From an uncultured Nitrospira sp. (lineage in GTDB: Bacteria; Nitrospirota; Nitrospiria; Nitrospirales; Nitrospiraceae): a stretch of DNA of 51,859 nt. The stretch covers positions 61,904-113,762 of the forward strand of contig CABVRV010000001.1 in assembly GCA_902500755.1 (NCBI GenBank). The letters run 5' to 3'. Of the stretch, positions 48,137 to 51,859 are shown in pieces (positions within the stretch are counted from its first letter, which is position 1; every line of letters begins with the position of its first letter). The notes under the pieces were generated by a model that was not told the origin of the DNA, did not search any database, and saw only the letters and a program-made list of their open reading frames with translations. Position numbers and translations under genes: made by a program.

Positions 48137-48625
48137 ATGAAGATGTCTCATCTTTGCTTGGGCCTGATACTCGCACTGCCGGTCCCGGCAGTTGCCGGAC
48201 CGGAGTTCGTCGCACGAGTCATCGCTGTGCATGAAGGGGATCGGCTCACGATTCATCATCAAGGGCGGAAGGATATGGTTTACCTGGCCGAGGTCGATTG
48301 CCCTGAATTGAAACAGCCCCACGGAAAACAGGCGAAGCACGCGACCGCCGCCTATATCGGCAACCGGGATGTGGTAGTGCGGAATTTGACCCAGGATCGA
48401 CAAGGCCGCATAACCGCCGAGATCATCCTGCAAGACGGGCGGTTGATCGCGCATGAGCTGGTCAAAGAAGGACTAGCCTGGGTGCAACCGAGACAGGCAA
48501 GTGATCAGACGCTGAAAGATATGGAAGAGCTGGCCAGAGCCTCCGGTAAAGGGCTGTGGTCGGAACCCAATCCCACCCCACCCTGGAAATGGAAATCCAC
48601 AAAGCCAGCCCGTCAGGATCGTTGA
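48137..48625 (+). CDS. Exported staphylococcal-nuclease-fold protein
   Basis: A 162-residue SNase-like protein with signal peptide (residues 1-20, cleavage after AVA). Asp54, Glu57 (DCPE) and Arg91 (QGRITAEI) align with the Ca2+/catalytic residues Asp40, Glu43 and Arg87 of staphylococcal nuclease, but the Arg35 position is Tyr49 (VYLAEVD). The VRL-to-VYL change could abolish or alter catalysis. GGGAGTC precedes the ATG. Single gene. Confidence 0.85.
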   Translation: MKMSHLCLGLILALPVPAVAGPEFVARVIAVHEGDRLTIHHQGRKDMVYLAEVDCPELKQPHGKQAKHATAAYIGNRDVVVRNLTQDRQGRITAEIILQDGRLIAHELVKEGLAWVQPRQASDQTLKDMEELARASGKGLWSEPNPTPPWKWKSTKPARQDR

Positions 48626-49398
48626 AGAGGCAAACTATCGAACTCTCCTGGTGTCCTAAAGATGTATCCCTCCTGAACATTCAACCCTGTTGAGACAGTT
48701 TCCATCGTTCAGTAGCTTAGAATCTCGGAGGGTAGGCAGAAATCATCCTATCGGTGACGGGTGGCATGAAAATATTCATTCCACATCTTCTGTGTATAAG
48801 CCTGTGAATAAGCCTCTTTATTCAGGAAATATGGCTCGAATGGCCTGTCTATTCAGCAAAGTGCCTATTTTCTAGGCATCCGCCCCGCCGAGTTCTGCCC
48901 ACAAGTAATAGTGAGATGAGCACGAATTCTTTACACTTCTGCATATTCCTAGAAATATACCTTGACATGACTCATTGGCTTCCGCGCGAGCCCTCGTTAT
49001 TGCCACCATTTGGATTGCTATCCACAGGTTCAAGACTTATCTGTGGATGACTGCTCGTAGCGTCAGGAGCGGGTTCCATATCTGTCAAGGGGTACCAAGA
49101 AGAAAAGACGGCTCCACCGAATCGCGAAAAAGCTCTAAGGACTACCGTCTCAAGGCCAGAGCCGAACGGCGGATCTTAGTCATAGGCGGGTATTGTGTAG
49201 GGAGAAAGCAAGGTTCTGCGGTTCCTCTTGTGGCCGTTCAAGAGTTGGGCTACTCGCTTGTCATAGAATCTCTCATGACATGAAAAAGCCGTGTCTTCGT
49301 TTGAGTGAGCGAGTGATGCAGAAAGAGATCTCCATGCCATCCAGACCCCGGATGGGCATCATCCCCATCCGGGGTCTGGAAGTACTAGCATAAGTGCA
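48626..49398. other. Gene-free region with DnaA-box-like sites and hairpin
   Basis: No frame in this 770 bp has coding character. It contains four 9-mers that differ from the DnaA box TTATCCACA by one base: TGTGTATAA (48791-48799), TGTGAATAA (48803-48811), CTATCCACA (49018-49026) and TGTGGATGA (49042-49050). A perfect 16-bp hairpin stem lies at 49341-49379. No replication genes are nearby, so an origin is not claimed. Confidence 0.4.
49341..49379 (-). terminator. Hairpin 3' of the OmpA-like gene
   Basis: CCAGACCCCGGATGGG (49341-49356) pairs with CCCATCCGGGGTCTGG (49364-49379) over a 7-nt loop, 19 bp beyond the end of the minus-strand OmpA-like gene. No T-run follows, so it may be a processing barrier rather than an intrinsic terminator. 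Confidence 0.55.
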
Positions 49399-50187
49399 TT
49401 AACTCCCGCTGACTGATTCCAACGTGGTTGTTAGATCAGACGGGAGAGGAGAAATACTCTCGGTCGCCGAACCGCCATCCTCAGTGGTCGGTGACGAGTC
49501 GATGGGGGAATCCGAAGGCTCGGAGGTCGTGACAGGGGCTGGAGGAAGCATCATGTGCTCCTGGCCGATTTTCCGGACCTCCAGATGCACCCGACGATTC
49601 ATGTGTCGGCAGACATCGCTGCCATCGACGCACAAGACACCCTCTTCGCCCAAGCTCACAGTCTTAATCCGGTTTTCGGCCATTCCAGCAGTGACCAGTT
49701 CAGCCTTCGCAGCTTCCGCTCGCTTCATGCCGAGTTGCTTGTTGTAGCTGGCCGATCCCTGCTGGTCGGTATAGCCCTGGATGAGGACGCCATACTCCTC
49801 ATGCCGGTTCAACATGGCGGCTTGAGCCGAGAGCTGGGCCTTTCCTTCATCAGTCAGCCCCTTCCGGCCGACCTCGAAGTAAATATCGGTATGGAGAATG
49901 TCCGGAATCGACATGGCAGCGGGTGTGACCTGAGCGGCGTGGCTTGTTGAGGCCACGGCTTGGTTCACAGCTGCGGTCTTCTTGAGGAGATCCGTGACGT
50001 TGGCCTGCTCGATATTCCCCGTGGCCTTCCCCTGGCTGTCGGTTTGACTATAGAACCACGCGGCGAGCAATCCTCCGATGAAGAGGACGACTCCGGCTAG
50101 GATAATGCCCTCTTTCGTCTCTTTCTGTGGCCCCATGACCGTGGGGGTAATGTTTCCTGACGACACGTGCGACGAACCCTGTGACAT
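49399..50187 (-). CDS. OmpA-family peptidoglycan-associated protein
   Basis: A 262-residue protein with a cytoplasmic N-terminal segment, one transmembrane helix (about residues 28-46), and a periplasmic OmpA/MotB domain at about 93-205. The latter contains IQGYTDQQGSASYNKQLGMKRAEAAKAELV and MNRRVHLEV, the residues that hold diaminopimelate in peptidoglycan. The C-terminal 55 residues are Ser/Thr/Pro-rich. Inner-membrane anchoring rather than a beta-barrel distinguishes it from porin OmpA. ATG 50187 has AGGAGG upstream. Confidence 0.88.
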   Translation of the reverse strand: MSQGSSHVSSGNITPTVMGPQKETKEGIILAGVVLFIGGLLAAWFYSQTDSQGKATGNIEQANVTDLLKKTAAVNQAVASTSHAAQVTPAAMSIPDILHTDIYFEVGRKGLTDEGKAQLSAQAAMLNRHEEYGVLIQGYTDQQGSASYNKQLGMKRAEAAKAELVTAGMAENRIKTVSLGEEGVLCVDGSDVCRHMNRRVHLEVRKIGQEHMMLPPAPVTTSEPSDSPIDSSPTTEDGGSATESISPLPSDLTTTLESVSGS

Positions 50188-50599
50188 GGCGAAATCCTCC
50201 TCGTGACAAAAGTGTGGAAGTTAGAAAGTCTTAAAGTTTCAGACGACAAACTCACAGGCATCAGGGCGTTGACGCGTTCATCACCTCCTTTTCAGCCTTG
50301 GTGCCCGTGGCCAGTTGGTTTAGTGCTTGAGCAACGAGAGTGCCGGCCGAGGAGAAGTGTGAAAGTTAGAAAGTTGTGAGGAAAGTTCAGAGGTTCGGGA
50401 ATTGGACTGCACCATAGAATGATGCGGGGACGTGGTGCCCATCATCCCATGCGGGGATGGCCCCGCATGGGATGGCGAGGCAGCCTAGTTCGTCCTCAGC
50501 TGTGACCGGTTCTTTGGAATGGACATTGAGATGCTAGCGCAGTGATATCCCATGCCGTCGTGCGATGACAAACGGCACCGACTTGCCTATACTTTCGGG
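50188..50599. promoter_or_regulatory. Divergent region with repeat and hairpin
   Basis: It holds two copies of a GAAGTGTGRAAGTTAGAAAGT-like sequence (about 50208-50230 and 50356-50376) and a perfect 14-bp hairpin CATCCCATGCGGGG (50443-50456) / CCCCGCATGGGATG (50461-50474). Promoters for the OmpA-like and the toxin-antitoxin genes probably lie here. No gene is supported. Confidence 0.45.
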
Positions 50600-50882
50600 G
50601 TGAAAGTGTTCCGATGGGATCCCCGAAAGAATGAACAACTGAAAACAGGTCGGGGCGTTTCTTTTGAGGATGTCGTCTTGGCCATTGAGACTGGCGGCTT
50701 ATTTGGACATTGTGGAACATCCCAATTCCACTCGTTATCCAAACCAAGGTGTCTTTGTCGTGGCCATGAGTTCCTATGTGTATCTCGTGCCCCACATAGA
50801 GGAAGTGGAGTACGTGTTTCCGAAGACGATTATTCCCAGTCGCAAGGCAACCCGCAAGTATGGACTGAGAGGAAAACCATGA
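50600..50882 (+). pseudogene. BrnT-type toxin gene, frameshifted
   Basis: A BrnT ribonuclease-toxin gene split between frames. The first part reads FRWDPRKNEQLKTGRGVSFEDVVLAIETGG, the second DIVEHPNSTRYPNQGVFVV through to FPKTIIPSRKATRKYGL. The break is in CTTATTTGG near 50700: one extra T relative to the expected TTATTGGAC, so a one-base homopolymer change. Both halves are otherwise well kept. The start is uncertain (GTG 50600). The antitoxin start overlaps the stop (ATGA). Confidence 0.8.
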
Positions 50883-51148
50883 AGGCTCTTGATCTCTATG
50901 AGAAGCAAGTGCTATCGGCGTTCAAAGCCGGGAAGTTGAAATCGACGGTGACGTCCGAGGCCTCGTTGCGTCGGTATCGCGAGTACGCGCGTGCGACGCT
51001 CAGCAAAAACAAGCGGGTCAATATCAGACTCTCCACACCCGACCTTTCTGAAATCCAGGCGCGTGCCGCAGAAGAAGGCATTCCTTATCAAACACTGATT
51101 GCCAGCGTATTGCATAAGTTTGTGGCAGGCCGCTTCATCGAAAAGTGA
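50879..51148 (+). CDS. BrnA-type antitoxin
   Basis: An 89-residue ribbon-helix-helix antitoxin: MKALDLYEKQVLSAFKAG, then KNKRVNIRLSTPDLSEIQARAAEEGIPYQTLIASVLHKF, the RHH DNA-binding region. It would neutralise BrnT and repress the operon. It is intact while its toxin is frameshifted. ATG 50879 overlaps the toxin stop by four bases. Confidence 0.85.
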   Translation: MKALDLYEKQVLSAFKAGKLKSTVTSEASLRRYREYARATLSKNKRVNIRLSTPDLSEIQARAAEEGIPYQTLIASVLHKFVAGRFIEK

Positions 51149-51365
51149 TCACGGCTGACTGCACGCTCAAGCGGACGGGGCAAGAAGCGTCGTGCTGCGT
51201 AGTGCGGCCTCACGGTGCCCTGCCAAACAAAAAGACGGGAGCAGCTCTGAACTCTATGCTCAGGTGTTTGGCAGAGCAGTGCAAAGTCAAGAACCGACCC
51301 TGCGATGGCTCGCGATAACCGTCACTATTAGGTCATGAGTGTTAACTTATGAACTCCCGGCAGAC

Positions 51366-51859
51366 TTACCGCACGCCACTTCCCCTCGTATTTGGATCTC
51401 CCCACGGTTCCGGACATATAAACGGACGTTCGCGTAAAACCCAGGGACCTTCGCATCCAGACACAACTGCAATCCAATCATATGTCAAGCGTGACTCATT
51501 CGCTCCCATCTCTTCAGTTAGCGGATAGAATGTTCCTTTCATCAGCATGCCATGCCCCACGATGTGGTTGTCCTGTTTACCAATGTATACCTGCCCCTGT
51601 GGCCCATTTTGCCCATTCCGAAGGCGCAAGAATGCGATGGTTCCGGTACCATGCGCATAGAATCCGAAGAACCGATCATCAAAGACCGTGCCGCTGATAC
51701 CTCCCCCCGCAGGGGTAGTCCAATTGCCATGAGTAACCTTCAACTTCCCCGGCTGCATGATTCCAAACTCCTTCGGCCTGTTGTAGATCGTGTAAGAGCT
51801 GTAAAGGGTCGGTGCGCCGGAGGATCGAGTCGCAGGTGGTGGGAAAGTTAATACATTGG
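51366..51859 (-). CDS. Hypothetical protein, cut by the right edge
   Basis: The open frame continues without stop from 51366 to the window end, so the N-terminus lies outside. Visible are 164 residues; the portion TLYSSYTIYNRPKEFGIMQP and GGGISGTVFDDRFFGFYAHG look genuinely coding. A Met at 51758 preceded by AAGGAG could be an internal start but the upstream sequence is also protein-like. Beta-rich, no family recognised; probably an exported protein given the composition. Confidence 0.55.
   Translation of the reverse strand, partial: NVLTFPPPATRSSGAPTLYSSYTIYNRPKEFGIMQPGKLKVTHGNWTTPAGGGISGTVFDDRFFGFYAHGTGTIAFLRLRNGQNGPQGQVYIGKQDNHIVGHGMLMKGTFYPLTEEMGANESRLTYDWIAVVSGCEGPWVLRERPFICPEPWGDPNTRGSGVR

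Noticed and set aside
48626-49398. Replication origin
   Set aside because: Only imperfect DnaA-like 9-mers; no dnaA/dnaN neighbours or strong AT-rich unwinding segment.
50276-50291. AAGGAGGTGATG on the minus strand as a gene start
   Set aside because: The frame stops after six codons.

Overview
The window looks like chromosomal DNA of a free-living Gram-negative bacterium of moderately high G+C. The gene style recalls Nitrospira-type genomes: orphan NarL-type response regulators, small CBS proteins, a glycine-tailed RRM protein and a GxG-KVTLAKRERE mini-protein. That assignment is an impression, because there is no rRNA or other lineage marker here. I see no tRNA, rRNA, CRISPR array or insertion sequence.

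Layout. Positions 1-5,000 hold small regulatory and stress-type genes: two CBS-domain proteins, a basic 'plasmid stabilization'-type protein, two convergent orphan response regulators and a putative envelope protein. Positions 5,092-19,488 (minus strand) hold an eleven-gene block in transcription order: heme-oxygenase-like diiron protein, acyl-CoA ligase, thiolase, 3-hydroxyacyl-CoA dehydrogenase, enoyl-CoA hydratase, patatin lipase, long acyl-CoA dehydrogenase, XRE-type regulator, frameshifted tryptophanase, second long acyl-CoA dehydrogenase, quinone oxidoreductase. This is a complete fatty-acid beta-oxidation set. A roughly 24 % G+C divergent intergenic region (19,489-19,726) separates it from a plus-strand block running to 42,101. 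That block holds tyrosine/homogentisate breakdown (HPPD-like VOC enzyme, homogentisate dioxygenase, fumarylacetoacetase), a PRTase-like protein, a 2-oxoacid dehydrogenase E1a/E1b/E2, thiolase and 3-hydroxybutyryl-CoA dehydrogenase. It continues with a B12-dependent acyl-CoA mutase (large and small subunits split by an MBL-fold gene), carboxylase beta subunit, methylglutaconyl-CoA hydratase-like protein, HMG-CoA lyase, a MeaB-like GTPase, and a methylcitrate-cycle set (PrpD, PrpB, PrpC) with an acyl-CoA synthetase. Positions 42,100-51,859 are accessory: tiny genes, remnants, a CsbD-like protein, RRM protein, response regulator, SNase, OmpA-like protein, a broken BrnT toxin with intact BrnA, and a CDS cut by the right edge.

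How it fits together. The two large blocks form a catabolic island feeding fatty acids, tyrosine and branched-chain 2-oxoacids into acetyl-CoA, acetoacetate, propionyl-CoA and C4-dicarboxylates. The main result of the hunt is that the mutase annotated by similarity as methylmalonyl-CoA mutase carries the active-site pair Phe61/Gln179, with the same 118-residue spacing as Phe80/Gln198 of isobutyryl-CoA mutase, rather than Tyr/Arg. This agrees with propionyl-CoA being handled by the adjacent methylcitrate cycle, so the mutase probably links isobutyryl-CoA (valine) with butyryl-CoA. Other points worth checking are the diiron protein heading the fatty-acid block, a minimal HPPD-like enzyme, a carboxylase beta subunit with no alpha subunit nearby, a frameshifted tryptophanase, a frameshifted toxin, and an apparent small gene with an ATC start.
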